The notes: generated by a model from the letters alone, not told the origin. Positions 34,614 to 43,267 are shown, numbered from the stretch's first letter. The stretch: DNA of 45,929 nucleotides from JAGOUN01 sp040389005 (GCA_040389005.1 JAZKAS010000018.1:1-45929); one strand, 5' to 3'. Numbers and translations are program-made.

Positions 34614-35768
34614 TCATTTTTGAGAGTTTGCAGGAAAAATAAGATTTTTAATTGCTTTAGCGCCTGCATCTATTGCCGGTTCGCGCAAATATTGATGCAT
34701 CGCCAAAAATTCTTCAGCGATATTTTTTGCAACCTGTTGATTTTTCAATAAAATTTCAAGATCTTGAAACAATGATGCAGGCGTCGCGTCTTCCTGGAAG
34801 TATTCAGGAATAATACGTCGCCCAAATAAAATGTTTGGCAAAGCGAAAAAACGGTGTTTATAGAGCTTGCGAATCAACCAAGCATTAAATTTGCTCGTTT
34901 TATACGCTACCACCATTGGGCAATGATGCAACATGGCTTGAAACGTTGCAGTTCCTGAGGTAATTAACGCACAATCACATGCTGCCAACACCTCGTCCGC
35001 TTGCCCATCAAACAATTTTATTTCTAAATCAGGCGCCACCAATGCTTTTATTTTTAAGAAATGCGCTCGAATCTCGGGAGATGCCATTGGGGAAATAAAT
35101 TGTAGCTGAGGGAATTGTGCTTTTAATAAAAGGGCTGTTTTTAAAAATAATTCTGTCATGTGGGCGATTTCACTGTGACGGCTGCCTGGGAGAATGGCAA
35201 GAATCTTCTCGCAAAATCCCCCCGCTTGCCTCGCAATCGACCCCCTTTTGCAAAGGGGGGGGTGGGGGGGATTTTGCATCGCCATAGGATGCCCAACATA
35301 CACCACCGGCACGCAATGTTTCTCATAAAACGCTGCTTCAAATGGAAATAGCACCAGCATTAAATCAACCGCTTGTTTAATTTTTTTAATGCGTCCTTGT
35401 CGCCACGCCCATACGCTCGGGCTGACGTAATGCACCGTTTTAATGCCCTGCTTTTTTAACTTACACTCAATGCCTAAATTAAAATCGGGCGCATCAATAC
35501 CAATAAAAACATCGGGTGGATTATCACGATAATGCTTAATCAAGTGATGACGCATGCGCAATAATTCAGGCAAACGCTTTAACGGTTCGATAAATCCCAT
35601 GACGGCCAATCGCTCTGATTCATAAAGCGCTGTTCCACCCAAGGCTTTTAATCGCGGGCCTAAAACACCATCAAAGGTTAAATGAGGATAAAGTTTTTGC
35701 AGCTGCTCAATTAAAGCAGCCCCCAATAAATCGCCGGAAGCTTCTCCGACAATGATGCCAATTCTCAA
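34614..35768 (-). CDS. lpxB: Lipid-A-disaccharide synthase
   Basis: A 384-residue peripheral membrane glycosyltransferase joining UDP-2,3-diacylglucosamine and lipid X into the lipid A disaccharide. Motifs are GEASGDLLGAALI, IGIDAPDFNLGIE, VHYVSPSVWAWRQGR, LPGSRHSEI and ITSGTATFQAML. Between VGHPMA and ILPGSR the usual sequence is replaced by NPPHPPLCKRGSIARQAGGF, which is encoded by a 67-bp palindromic element (35211-35277); total length stays close to that of E. coli (382). The motifs on both sides are intact, so the enzyme is probably active. It overlaps lpxA by 4 bp. Confidence 0.94.
   Translation of the reverse strand: MRIGIIVGEASGDLLGAALIEQLQKLYPHLTFDGVLGPRLKALGGTALYESERLAVMGFIEPLKRLPELLRMRHHLIKHYRDNPPDVFIGIDAPDFNLGIECKLKKQGIKTVHYVSPSVWAWRQGRIKKIKQAVDLMLVLFPFEAAFYEKHCVPVVYVGHPMAMQNPPHPPLCKRGSIARQAGGFCEKILAILPGSRHSEIAHMTELFLKTALLLKAQFPQLQFISPMASPEIRAHFLKIKALVAPDLEIKLFDGQADEVLAACDCALITSGTATFQAMLHHCPMVVAYKTSKFNAWLIRKLYKHRFFALPNILFGRRIIPEYFQEDATPASLFQDLEILLKNQQVAKNIAEEFLAMHQYLREPAIDAGAKAIKNLIFPANSQK
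35211..35277. repeat. 67-bp palindromic element inside the lpxB coding sequence
   Basis: The ends GCAAAATCCCCCC (35211-35223) and its perfect complement (35265-35277) enclose an inner hairpin CCCCCTTT/AAAGGGGG (35241-35259). The element is read in frame by lpxB as about 22 residues. Confidence 0.85.
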
Positions 35769-36553
35769 CGTAAAATCCCGCGCGTGGCTTGATTCACGAA
35801 ATCAATCAACGGCTGAATATGCGAATTCTTTTTTGCTAATACTTGAAGCTCCGCAACAGCCGCGTCAATCGTTAAGTCTTGTCGATATAAAACTTTATAA
35901 GCACGCTTTAACATTAAGATATCTTCTTCTGTCAAACCGCGACGACGCAAACCGACTGCATTAATACTAATGACTCTTGTATCACCGCCGTCTAGTGCCG
36001 CTAGCATGTACGGCGGAAGATCTTTCACTAAAGCGACGTTGCCGCCTAAGAAAGTATGCGTGCCAATACGACAAAATTGATGCACAGCGACATAGCCACC
36101 CAAAATAGCATAATCATCGACATGCACATGTCCTGCAAGCCCCACATGATGACCAATAATACAATGGTTACCAATGACACAATCATGCGCGACGTGCGAA
36201 CCGGTAATAAATAAATTGTAATCGCCAATTTTTGTAAGCGCGTGATCTTGCGCGGTACCACGATGCACAGACACATATTCTCGAAAGATATTACCTGCAC
36301 CAATTTCTAAGAATGTACGCTCACCGGCATACTTTAAATCTTGGCAATCTTCGCCAATCGATGAAAATTGATAAAATCGATTGTTTGCGCCGATTTTTGT
36401 AGGGCCTTTTATAATAACATGTGGTCCAATCACGCAGTTTTCAGCAATTTCTACTTCAGGGCCAATCCAACTCCAAGGTCCCACTTGCACGCTCGGATGT
36501 AATTTTGCTTGATCCGAAACGATTGCTTGTGGGTGAATCTTTATGTTTGACAT
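35765..36553 (-). CDS. lpxA: UDP-N-acetylglucosamine O-acyltransferase
   Basis: A 262-residue enzyme, active as a trimer, that starts lipid A synthesis by moving a hydroxyacyl chain from acyl carrier protein to UDP-GlcNAc. The first 190 residues are hexapeptide repeats forming a left-handed beta helix (IHPQAIVSDQAKLHPSVQVG, HDCVIGNHCIIGHHVGLAGH); the catalytic His lies in GSHVAHDCVIG. A helical tail (GLRRRGLTEEDILMLKRAYK) completes it. It starts one base into the fabZ stop (TAATG) and overlaps lpxB, so the three genes are coupled. Confidence 0.96.
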   Translation of the reverse strand: MSNIKIHPQAIVSDQAKLHPSVQVGPWSWIGPEVEIAENCVIGPHVIIKGPTKIGANNRFYQFSSIGEDCQDLKYAGERTFLEIGAGNIFREYVSVHRGTAQDHALTKIGDYNLFITGSHVAHDCVIGNHCIIGHHVGLAGHVHVDDYAILGGYVAVHQFCRIGTHTFLGGNVALVKDLPPYMLAALDGGDTRVISINAVGLRRRGLTEEDILMLKRAYKVLYRQDLTIDAAVAELQVLAKKNSHIQPLIDFVNQATRGILR

Positions 36554-36993
36554 TATTGTGCACTCAAAATTTCAGCGGAACAAACCAATTTATCTTCAAC
36601 AAATATTTTACCAATCATTCGCCAAACAGGGGTTCTGATTTTAGTGACCTCAACTTCAATACGCAATTGATCACCCGGTTCAACAATTTTTTTGAAGCGT
36701 GCATTATCAATGCCCGCTAAAAACATTAACCCACTGTCAGGATTGCCGGCATCAATATGTGTTTGAAAAAATAAAATCGCGCCTGCTTGCGCAATCGCTT
36801 CAATCATCAACACACCGGGCATTACAGGACGACCCGGAAAATGGCCTGTAAAAAATGGCTCATTCATCGTTACATTTTTAATCGCAGTTAGTCGTTCTGA
36901 CGGCACATAATCCAAAACACGATCCACTAACAAAAATGGATAACGATGTGGAATCAATTTCATAATATTATGGATGTCGATTGTTTTATTCAT
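36553..36993 (-). CDS. fabZ: 3-hydroxyacyl-ACP dehydratase FabZ
   Basis: A 146-residue hotdog-fold enzyme that dehydrates 3-hydroxyacyl-ACP in fatty acid elongation, competing with LpxA and LpxD for the same substrate. LIPHRYPFLLVDRV opens the fold; the active-site His is in GHFPGRPVMPGV and the Glu in MIEAIAQAGAIL. Length is normal. It lies between lpxD and lpxA, the conserved order that balances lipid A and phospholipid supply. Confidence 0.96.
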   Translation of the reverse strand: MNKTIDIHNIMKLIPHRYPFLLVDRVLDYVPSERLTAIKNVTMNEPFFTGHFPGRPVMPGVLMIEAIAQAGAILFFQTHIDAGNPDSGLMFLAGIDNARFKKIVEPGDQLRIEVEVTKIRTPVWRMIGKIFVEDKLVCSAEILSAQ

Positions 36994-37022
36994 TTTTCAC
37001 CTTCTATTGTAACCTGGAAAAA

Positions 37023-37046
37023 GGGCGATCGCCGGATCTCCCCTAC
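37023..37046. repeat. Palindromic repeat, GGGCGAYCGC...CCCCTAC family, copy 1
   Basis: A 24-bp element beginning GGGCGATCGC and ending TCCCCTAC, nearly identical to 44936-44959. Its CTA (37043-37045) is the TAG stop of lpxD on the minus strand. Confidence 0.75.
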
Positions 37047-38074
37047 AACCCACTTTCTAATTTTTTAATGCGTTCAATGATTTTATCAATGCCGCGTAAT
37101 TTTGCCGCTAATTTTAACCAAACATTTAATGGTTCTACACCCATGCCACCACGACCAATATACTGCCCGGATGAAGCAATCGATTTAGTAATCCCCGACA
37201 TCGCCGCAATCGCGACATAATCAGCAATGACTAAATGGCCGCCAATTCCGCAACCGCCGCCAATTTGACAATGTTTACCAATATGCGTGCTTCCCGCAAT
37301 ACCCACACATCCAGCAATCGCCGTATAATCTCCAATTGAAACATTATGTGCGATTTGCACTTGGTTATCGATTTTAACATCAAAACCAATAATCGTATCT
37401 TGCGTACTGCCACAATCAATCGTGGTGTTTGAGCCGATGGAAACTTTATCCCCTAAAATGACTTTTCCAAGTTGTGGTATTTTATGCCAACCCGTTTTAC
37501 TGGGCGCAAATCCAAAACCATCGCCGCCTAAAACAGCGCCGCTTTTTATTTCACATTCTCTGCCAATTTCCGTATCAGAATAAATATTCACATGTGGCCA
37601 CAGCAATGTATTTTCACCAATCTGTGCGCGTGAACCAATGTAACATCCTGCGCCAACAATCACATTCGCTGCAATGCGAACGTTTTTGCCAATCACCACA
37701 TGCGGGCCAATAGCGGCAGAAGCATCAATAATTGCACTCGCATCAACGATTGCGGTGGGATGTATGCCACATTCAGGCACATCTTTTTCAACAAATAATT
37801 CTGCAATTTTTGCGTAGGCTAAATAAGGTTTGTCACTAATTAAATAATTAGTTTTACATTGATCTGCATAAATTTTCGAAAGAACAACAACACCCGCATT
37901 TGTTTCTGCTAAGTATTTTTGATAACGCGTATTTTCCAAAAAACTCACTTGCGATACAGTAGCTTTTTCAATGGGCGCAATACCTGAAATTTGATGACTC
38001 GAATCACCGTGTAATTCGAGCCCAAATTTTTCAGAAAGTTGACCTAATGTGTAATACTTATTTCTTTTTTGCAT
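37043..38074 (-). CDS. lpxD: UDP-3-O-acyl-glucosamine N-acyltransferase
   Basis: A 343-residue enzyme for the third step of lipid A synthesis, adding the second acyl chain. An N-terminal uridine-binding domain (YYTLGQLSEKFGLELHGD, then ISGIAPIEKAT) leads into a hexapeptide beta helix (about 105-300) with catalytic His in QIAHNVSIGDY, and a short C-terminal helix. The ATG at 38074 is preferred over 38092 because the family N-terminus starts there. It overlaps the end of skp by 17 bp. The stop codon is supplied by the palindromic repeat at 37023-37046. Confidence 0.93.
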   Translation of the reverse strand: MQKRNKYYTLGQLSEKFGLELHGDSSHQISGIAPIEKATVSQVSFLENTRYQKYLAETNAGVVVLSKIYADQCKTNYLISDKPYLAYAKIAELFVEKDVPECGIHPTAIVDASAIIDASAAIGPHVVIGKNVRIAANVIVGAGCYIGSRAQIGENTLLWPHVNIYSDTEIGRECEIKSGAVLGGDGFGFAPSKTGWHKIPQLGKVILGDKVSIGSNTTIDCGSTQDTIIGFDVKIDNQVQIAHNVSIGDYTAIAGCVGIAGSTHIGKHCQIGGGCGIGGHLVIADYVAIAAMSGITKSIASSGQYIGRGGMGVEPLNVWLKLAAKLRGIDKIIERIKKLESGL

Positions 38075-38612
38075 CAAACAATTTCTCAACATCAGCCGTC
38101 ACATCATGCCCAGGCACAGCATACAACACAAATTGGCTATCAAGCACAACATCACACTTATTTGTTTTTGCAACAGATTGTACAACGCCGTTTAAATCTT
38201 TAAATACCACATCCATCATGCCTTTTTGTTCAGCAGTAAGTTTTTGTTGAAACGCACCCACTTCTTGAATCAAGGCTTGTCGCTCACCTGCAATAGTTTT
38301 TTCTGCTTTTGCTTTATCAGCACTACTCATAACCGCATCATTTTTCTTAAGATCAGCAATCTTCTTTTCCAATGCTTTTTGCTTTGTTTCAATTGAATCT
38401 TGATCTTTCTTAAATTTTGCTTTTAACGCGTCAACATCACTTTTGACTTGCGGAGAATCATGCAAAACTNNNNNNNNNNCTTTTGCAATCTCTACTACAC
38501 ACACATTCGTGCTTGGGTTAGTTGTTGTCGCATCGGCTGCCATAACAACGTTGTTAAACACCAATGTACTTGATAGCACTAAGCCTAAACTTACTATGTT
38601 TTTCATTTTCAT
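38058..38612 (-). CDS. skp: Periplasmic chaperone Skp (OmpH)
   Basis: A 184-residue trimeric chaperone that carries unfolded outer-membrane proteins to BamA. A signal peptide (about 1-25, LVLSSTLVFNNVVMAADA) is followed by the short body strand CVVEIAK, long charged helices that form the tentacles (KAKFKKDQDSIETKQKALEK and KAEKTIAGERQALIQEVGAF) and the closing strands CDVVLDSQFVLYAVPGHDVT. Ten undetermined bases (38470-38479) hide about four residues after VVEIAK. It lies directly downstream of bamA, as in E. coli. Two Cys in the mature part (CVVE, KCDV) could pair. Confidence 0.88.
   Translation of the reverse strand: MKMKNIVSLGLVLSSTLVFNNVVMAADATTTNPSTNVCVVEIAKXXXXVLHDSPQVKSDVDALKAKFKKDQDSIETKQKALEKKIADLKKNDAVMSSADKAKAEKTIAGERQALIQEVGAFQQKLTAEQKGMMDVVFKDLNGVVQSVAKTNKCDVVLDSQFVLYAVPGHDVTADVEKLFDAKKK
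38470..38479. other. Run of N inside skp
   Basis: Ten undetermined bases; the reading frame continues on both sides. Confidence 0.9.
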
Positions 38613-38639
38613 TCTTAAAGACCTCTGTTTGTTAAAAAA

Positions 38640-40958
38640 TTAAAAAGACGCGCCAATATTAAAGTTAAAGAACTCCGTATGATCGGTATCACTTGGATTC
38701 AATGCTTTCGCCAAACTAAATTCCAATATTCCTAAAGGAGATAACCACTGAACATCAAGACCCGCACTATAACGTAAATCCGCAGTCGAAAAACCGCTAT
38801 CTTCTGTTGCACCCTCAAGATCATAAACTTGACCGGCATCGAAAAACAAGGAGGTTCGCAAATTATCAGGGCTAATAAAGTTCGGGAAAATCAACGAAAC
38901 AGCACCATCTAATAAGAAATTACCGCCATAAGGGCTGCCGTTAGAATCCAACGGGCCAAGGGTATTACCTTCATAACCCTGAACAGTCGTCATACCACCT
39001 GCATAAAAATTACTATAAAACGGCAAGTCGTTATCAGTAATCAAGCCATCGCCATAACCCGCTTCACTGCGTGTAAAGATCACAAACTGTTTGCCCAACG
39101 GCACATACCATTTATTTTGATATTTACTGGTATAGTAGCCAATAGAACCTGACTCCATCGGCAAGTATAAGTCCGTTCCAAGAGATTGATAAAAACCCTC
39201 TGTTGGGAAAATCGCACGATTTAAACCGTTATGCGTCCATCCTGCTGTCAATTGTACTTCATTAAACACTTTGCCGTAGTCATCAACAAAATCACTGACT
39301 TGCGTTGAGGCAGAATCATAAACATCAAGTTTTGTTCCCATATAACCGTACCCTAAATTAATAGAGTCCGTCGCACCAACACTCGCGCTCATGGGAATGT
39401 TGTAATACATTCGCGAGCCGTATTGATCAAACGAATAATCAGAAGAAAGATTGGCCGCCTCAGGATCGTAACGCGTCATATACGCCGTTACGCCTCGACT
39501 AATACCCGAAGTGGTGTAATAAGGATTAAAGTAATCCGCACTGACGGTTTGTTGATACGCGCTATAAACCGCTTGAAGTTTTGCGCTTTTGCCCGTACCA
39601 AATAAGTTTTTCTGAACCACAGAGCCATTCAAAATCATGCCATCAACTTGAGAATACCCAATACCTGCAGACACTTGCGCTGAAGGCTTTTCATCCATTT
39701 TCACATTCACATCAACTTGATCTGTTGTCCCCGGCACATTTTCTGTTTTCATTTCAATATTAGAAATATACGGCAGCTGATAAAGTTGGCGCTTAGATTG
39801 AGCTAAGTTATCGGTATTAATAATACCGCCCTCGACTTGTGCCATATGACTTCGTAGCGGCGCATCGTTGGTTTTGTTATTTCCGACAAATTGAATATGG
39901 CGCACGTACATCATATTGTTTTGCGTGATCGTTAAACGTATGAAAACAGTGTGATCTTTTTCGTTAACGTCGGGAGTAAATTCTACTTTAGCTTCTGAAT
40001 AGCCTTTTCGTCCAAACATGCTCTTAATAATTTCTTCAGAGTCTGTGACCGTTTTTAATGAAAATGTACTTCCTGTCGGCAACTCAATGCCTTTACGCAT
40101 TTCACTCTCAGGAACTGCTTTGTCAATATCACCAAATAATCCATAACCACTGACCGTATATTTAGCGCCTTCTGTAATATGCGTAGTAATATAGACATTG
40201 GCTTTATCAGGTGTAACTTGTACGGTGGCAGAATCTAGTTTTACTTTGAGATAACCATGATCCATATAGTACGCTACAATTTTCTGCAAACTGCCTTGAA
40301 GCTTTTCACGCGAATAACGATCGGTATCTGTCATCCAAGTCCACAAACCCGGTGTCGATAAATCCATTTGATCCAGTAAAATGTCATCAGAAAAATGAGC
40401 ATTGCCAATAAAATGAATATCACGCACGATGGCTAATGCACCTTCGGTAATTTTGATATTCAATGCGATACGATTTTTAGATTCGTCTGTTTTTACAATA
40501 TCCACATTAGCGCCATAATAGCCCATGCTATAATATTGTTCTTGCAATCCAACTTTAATTTGATTGATTTGTGATTGATTATACGTAAGCCCTTCCGCGA
40601 CATTCATTTTGGCTAATGCTTTGTTTAAATCTTCTTTTTTGATGGCATTGTTACCACTGACATTGATATTGCCAATAATCGGCCTTTCGGCGACTTTCAC
40701 CACTAAAGTATCCGCGCCTTTTTGATAAAGGGTCACATTACTGAAAAATCCAGTTTTGTACAGCGCATCAATAATTTGCGTCGATTTTTTTGCGGTAATA
40801 TCATCGCCCACTTTAACAGGCAAATAACTGTATACCGTTCCAGTGGTAATGCCTTGCAAGCCTTCTATCGTGATTTTATTGGCAATAAATGCTTGCGCAA
40901 CACCCGTTAACAATAAGCAACCTACCGCTATAGCACGCGTTATCAGATTTTTTTTCAT
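38640..40958 (-). CDS. bamA: Outer-membrane protein assembly factor BamA
   Basis: A 772-residue outer-membrane insertase. A signal peptide (about 1-22) precedes five POTRA domains (about 23-420, starting ITIEGLQGITTGTVYSYLPV) and a 16-strand barrel ending FFNFNIGASF, with the expected terminal Phe. The conserved loop-6 motif, normally VRGF/VRGY, reads VQGYEGNTLGP here (codon CAG where CGG-type Arg codons are usual), a change in a residue thought to stabilise the barrel. The ATG at 40958 is preferred to the GTG two codons earlier. It lies between cdsA and skp; rseP, present between cdsA and bamA in E. coli, is missing. Confidence 0.95.
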   Translation of the reverse strand: MKKNLITRAIAVGCLLLTGVAQAFIANKITIEGLQGITTGTVYSYLPVKVGDDITAKKSTQIIDALYKTGFFSNVTLYQKGADTLVVKVAERPIIGNINVSGNNAIKKEDLNKALAKMNVAEGLTYNQSQINQIKVGLQEQYYSMGYYGANVDIVKTDESKNRIALNIKITEGALAIVRDIHFIGNAHFSDDILLDQMDLSTPGLWTWMTDTDRYSREKLQGSLQKIVAYYMDHGYLKVKLDSATVQVTPDKANVYITTHITEGAKYTVSGYGLFGDIDKAVPESEMRKGIELPTGSTFSLKTVTDSEEIIKSMFGRKGYSEAKVEFTPDVNEKDHTVFIRLTITQNNMMYVRHIQFVGNNKTNDAPLRSHMAQVEGGIINTDNLAQSKRQLYQLPYISNIEMKTENVPGTTDQVDVNVKMDEKPSAQVSAGIGYSQVDGMILNGSVVQKNLFGTGKSAKLQAVYSAYQQTVSADYFNPYYTTSGISRGVTAYMTRYDPEAANLSSDYSFDQYGSRMYYNIPMSASVGATDSINLGYGYMGTKLDVYDSASTQVSDFVDDYGKVFNEVQLTAGWTHNGLNRAIFPTEGFYQSLGTDLYLPMESGSIGYYTSKYQNKWYVPLGKQFVIFTRSEAGYGDGLITDNDLPFYSNFYAGGMTTVQGYEGNTLGPLDSNGSPYGGNFLLDGAVSLIFPNFISPDNLRTSLFFDAGQVYDLEGATEDSGFSTADLRYSAGLDVQWLSPLGILEFSLAKALNPSDTDHTEFFNFNIGASF

Positions 40959-40988
40959 AAACACAAAGCCCTTTATTTTAACCGTCTG

Positions 40989-41798
40989 TTATTTTAACCA
41001 GAGGGTCATAAGAATTAATCCCAATGTAAATACCGAAACCGCCGCATTAAGCCCATCTAATCTATCTAACAAGCCTCCATGGCCAGGCAATAATCGCCCC
41101 GTATCTTTTAACTGTTGTTGTCGTTTCAACAAACTAACAAACAAATCACCGATAACAGAAAACAATACTGCAATCAAAGAAACCCCTACAAAAGCAACTA
41201 GCATTGGTGTCGACATATGGAAGTAAATACCGCCACCCACCGCTACGCAAGTACTGCCGATCAAACCGCCGACAAATCCTTCCCAAGTTTTTTTGGGGCT
41301 CAACACTTCAAGCAATTTTCGTTTGCCAAACGCACGTCCTGCAAAATAAGCGAAACTATCTGCTGCTGCAATCAATAATATAAAATAAAACACAATCGTC
41401 GCGCCTTCTTCAAAATTACGCAACACGTTAAAACCAATAAACGAAGAGCCCAACGCAGGCAATCCCATCAAAAATCCAACCCATGGTTTCTTAGCCCACA
41501 GAGCACGACCTCGGGCATATAACAAAATAGTGGCGAAAGCGAAACACCACCATAAGCTATAAACAATCAACAAAGAACCTACAGGCAACCAAAAGGTTCC
41601 CATCGCTGCAAGCAAATAAGCCGCAACCAAAAATACTCTTTTGACGATCGAGTTGAGGCCGATTAAACCACCCCATTCCCACGAAGATCCAAGCAGTAGC
41701 GCAACGACTAACCAATAAAAAACATTCGCGTTGGTATAGAATAAAATGCAGAAAAATCCTGCTAAAAGAATTAGGCCTGTTATAATACGTTTTAACAC
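40989..41798 (-). CDS. cdsA: Phosphatidate cytidylyltransferase
   Basis: A 269-residue inner-membrane enzyme making CDP-diacylglycerol, precursor of all phospholipids. About seven membrane segments are seen. The signature near the C-terminus (SLLKRQQQLKDTGRLLPGHG, then GLLDRLDGLNA) is complete, with the catalytic Asp residues. The GTG at 41798 is preferred as start because GGAAGG lies eight bases upstream; a GTG at 41807 falls in the same ribosome-site region. The ribosome site overlaps the apparent 7-bp target duplication of the element upstream (41820-41922). Confidence 0.93.
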   Translation of the reverse strand: MLKRIITGLILLAGFFCILFYTNANVFYWLVVALLLGSSWEWGGLIGLNSIVKRVFLVAAYLLAAMGTFWLPVGSLLIVYSLWWCFAFATILLYARGRALWAKKPWVGFLMGLPALGSSFIGFNVLRNFEEGATIVFYFILLIAAADSFAYFAGRAFGKRKLLEVLSPKKTWEGFVGGLIGSTCVAVGGGIYFHMSTPMLVAFVGVSLIAVLFSVIGDLFVSLLKRQQQLKDTGRLLPGHGGLLDRLDGLNAAVSVFTLGLILMTLWLK

Positions 41799-41819
41799 TC
41801 TATTCACCTTCCACTTTAA

Positions 41820-41922
41820 AAGATTTCATAAGTTACATTTTGAGAGACGTCCGAACCATGGAAGGTAAGAAGGTCGAGTGCATGGATGCACGTTCTCGAA
41901 AAAATGTAACTTATGAAATCTT
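41820..41922. mobile_element. 103-bp MITE-like element with terminal inverted repeats
   Basis: A perfect 22-bp inverted repeat (41820-41841, starting AAGATTTCATAAG, with its complement at 41901-41922) extends imperfectly inward through GAGAGACGT / ACGTTCTCG. The 7-mer CCACTTT occurs on both sides (41811-41817 and 41926-41932), consistent with a target-site duplication. The element carries no gene. Its right end forms the stop codon of uppS, and its left flank is the cdsA ribosome site. Confidence 0.7.
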
Positions 41923-42643
41923 ATACCACTTTCCCAAATCTTCTATCTCGCGCCGCAAACACGCGCACTGCTTCATCTAATTCTTTCTTTGAAAAATCTG
42001 GCCATAGCACATCGCAAAAATATAATTCGGCATAGGCTATTTGCCACAACAAAAAATTACTAATACGACATTCACCACTTGTACGAATAAATAAATCCGG
42101 CTCGGGTAAATCTGCCAACGACAAATATCGTGAGAATTGTTCTTCTTGCAACGTTTCAATATCGATTTTCTTTTCTAATGCATCTTGTGCGAGTTTTTTT
42201 GCCGCTTGCAAAATATCCCATCGACCGCCGTAATTAAACGCTAATACAAAGGTTAATGCTGCATTATTTTTGGTTAATTCGCGCGCTTTCGCGACCTCTT
42301 GTTGCATCGCGTCACTAAAACGCGTGAAGTCACCAATAAACTCCATACGCACTCCGCGTTGATGCAGTTCTTTAACTTCTTTTTTTAATGAACGTAGAAA
42401 AAGTTTTTGTAAACTTGTCACTTCCGCTTCTGGACGTCGCCAATTTTCACTGCTAAACGCAAAAACAGTAAGTGCTTTGATATCATTTGTCGCACAATAC
42501 GTCACGGCGCGTCTCAATGCCGACACCCCTGCAACATGCCCTGCGACGCGTGGCAAACCCCGCGCTTTCGCCCAACGACCATTGCCATCCATCACAACAA
42601 CAATGTGGGCAGGAACAATGCGTTTTTCAGAATGTTCGGTCAT
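41921..42643 (-). CDS. uppS: Undecaprenyl diphosphate synthase
   Basis: A 240-residue cis-prenyltransferase making the C55 carrier lipid for peptidoglycan and O-antigen. VVMDGNGRWAKARGLPRVAG holds the catalytic Asp and pyrophosphate-binding residues; VFAFSSENWRRP, LAFNYGGRWDIL and DLFIRTSGECRISNFLLWQ are the other conserved regions, and the end AYAELYFCDVLWPDF is normal. It is about 13 residues shorter than the E. coli enzyme, all at the C-terminus, where the inverted-repeat element supplies the stop. It follows frr directly; dxr is missing between them. Confidence 0.95.
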   Translation of the reverse strand: MTEHSEKRIVPAHIVVVMDGNGRWAKARGLPRVAGHVAGVSALRRAVTYCATNDIKALTVFAFSSENWRRPEAEVTSLQKLFLRSLKKEVKELHQRGVRMEFIGDFTRFSDAMQQEVAKARELTKNNAALTFVLAFNYGGRWDILQAAKKLAQDALEKKIDIETLQEEQFSRYLSLADLPEPDLFIRTSGECRISNFLLWQIAYAELYFCDVLWPDFSKKELDEAVRVFAARDRRFGKVV

Positions 42644-42661
42644 TCAATACCCCTAATATAA

Positions 42662-42687
42662 GGGCAGGCACAAGGCACAGCCCCTAC
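42662..42687. repeat. Palindromic repeat, GGCACAAGGCACAGCCCCTAC family, copy 2
   Basis: A 26-bp element, nearly identical to 10165-10191. Its CTA (42684-42686) is the TAG stop of frr on the minus strand. Confidence 0.8.
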
Positions 42688-43244
42688 ACCTCCATTAATT
42701 CCGCTTCTTTCTTTTGACAGATTTTATCAATTTCTGCCACAAGGTTATCTGTTAATTTTTGTACGCGTTCTTGCGCGCGATGTTCTTCATCTTCAGACAT
42801 GGTTTTATTTTTTACCGCATCTTTGACTTGATTATTAATATCACGTCGCACATTTCGAACAGATACTTTTGCATTTTCGATTTCTGTTTTAACCACTTTC
42901 ACTAAATCACGACGACGTTCTTCGGTTAACGCAGGCAAGGGAATACGAATAAGATCACCGGACGTAGAAGGATTCAATCCTAAACCCGAATTTAAAATCG
43001 CTTTCTCAATAGCCGGGACTAATTTTTTTTCCCAAGGAGACACGGTCAACGTACGCGCGTCTAAAACAGAAATATTCGCCACTTGACTCAATGGCATCGG
43101 TGAACCGTAATAATCGACAACCACATTCGTAACCAATCCAGGATTCGCACGACCAGTGCGTAATTTAGAAAGCTCGTGAAGCAACGCGTCAATACCTTTA
43201 CGCATGCGGGCTTCGGCTTCTTTATACATTAATTCAAAACTCAT
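42684..43244 (-). CDS. frr: Ribosome recycling factor
   Basis: A 186-residue factor that, with EF-G, splits the post-termination ribosome. It has the tRNA-like shape's conserved stretches: LSKLRTGRANPGLV, VDYYGSPMPLSQVANISV, ILNSGLGLNPSTSGDLIRIP and LPALTEERRRDLVK. The ATG at 43244 is set by AAGGAG six bases upstream; the frame extends six codons further without such a site. The stop codon is part of a palindromic repeat. It follows pyrH across a REP-like palindrome. Confidence 0.96.
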   Translation of the reverse strand: MSFELMYKEAEARMRKGIDALLHELSKLRTGRANPGLVTNVVVDYYGSPMPLSQVANISVLDARTLTVSPWEKKLVPAIEKAILNSGLGLNPSTSGDLIRIPLPALTEERRRDLVKVVKTEIENAKVSVRNVRRDINNQVKDAVKNKTMSEDEEHRAQERVQKLTDNLVAEIDKICQKKEAELMEV

Positions 43245-43267
43245 GAATGACTCCTTCAACAACTTGT

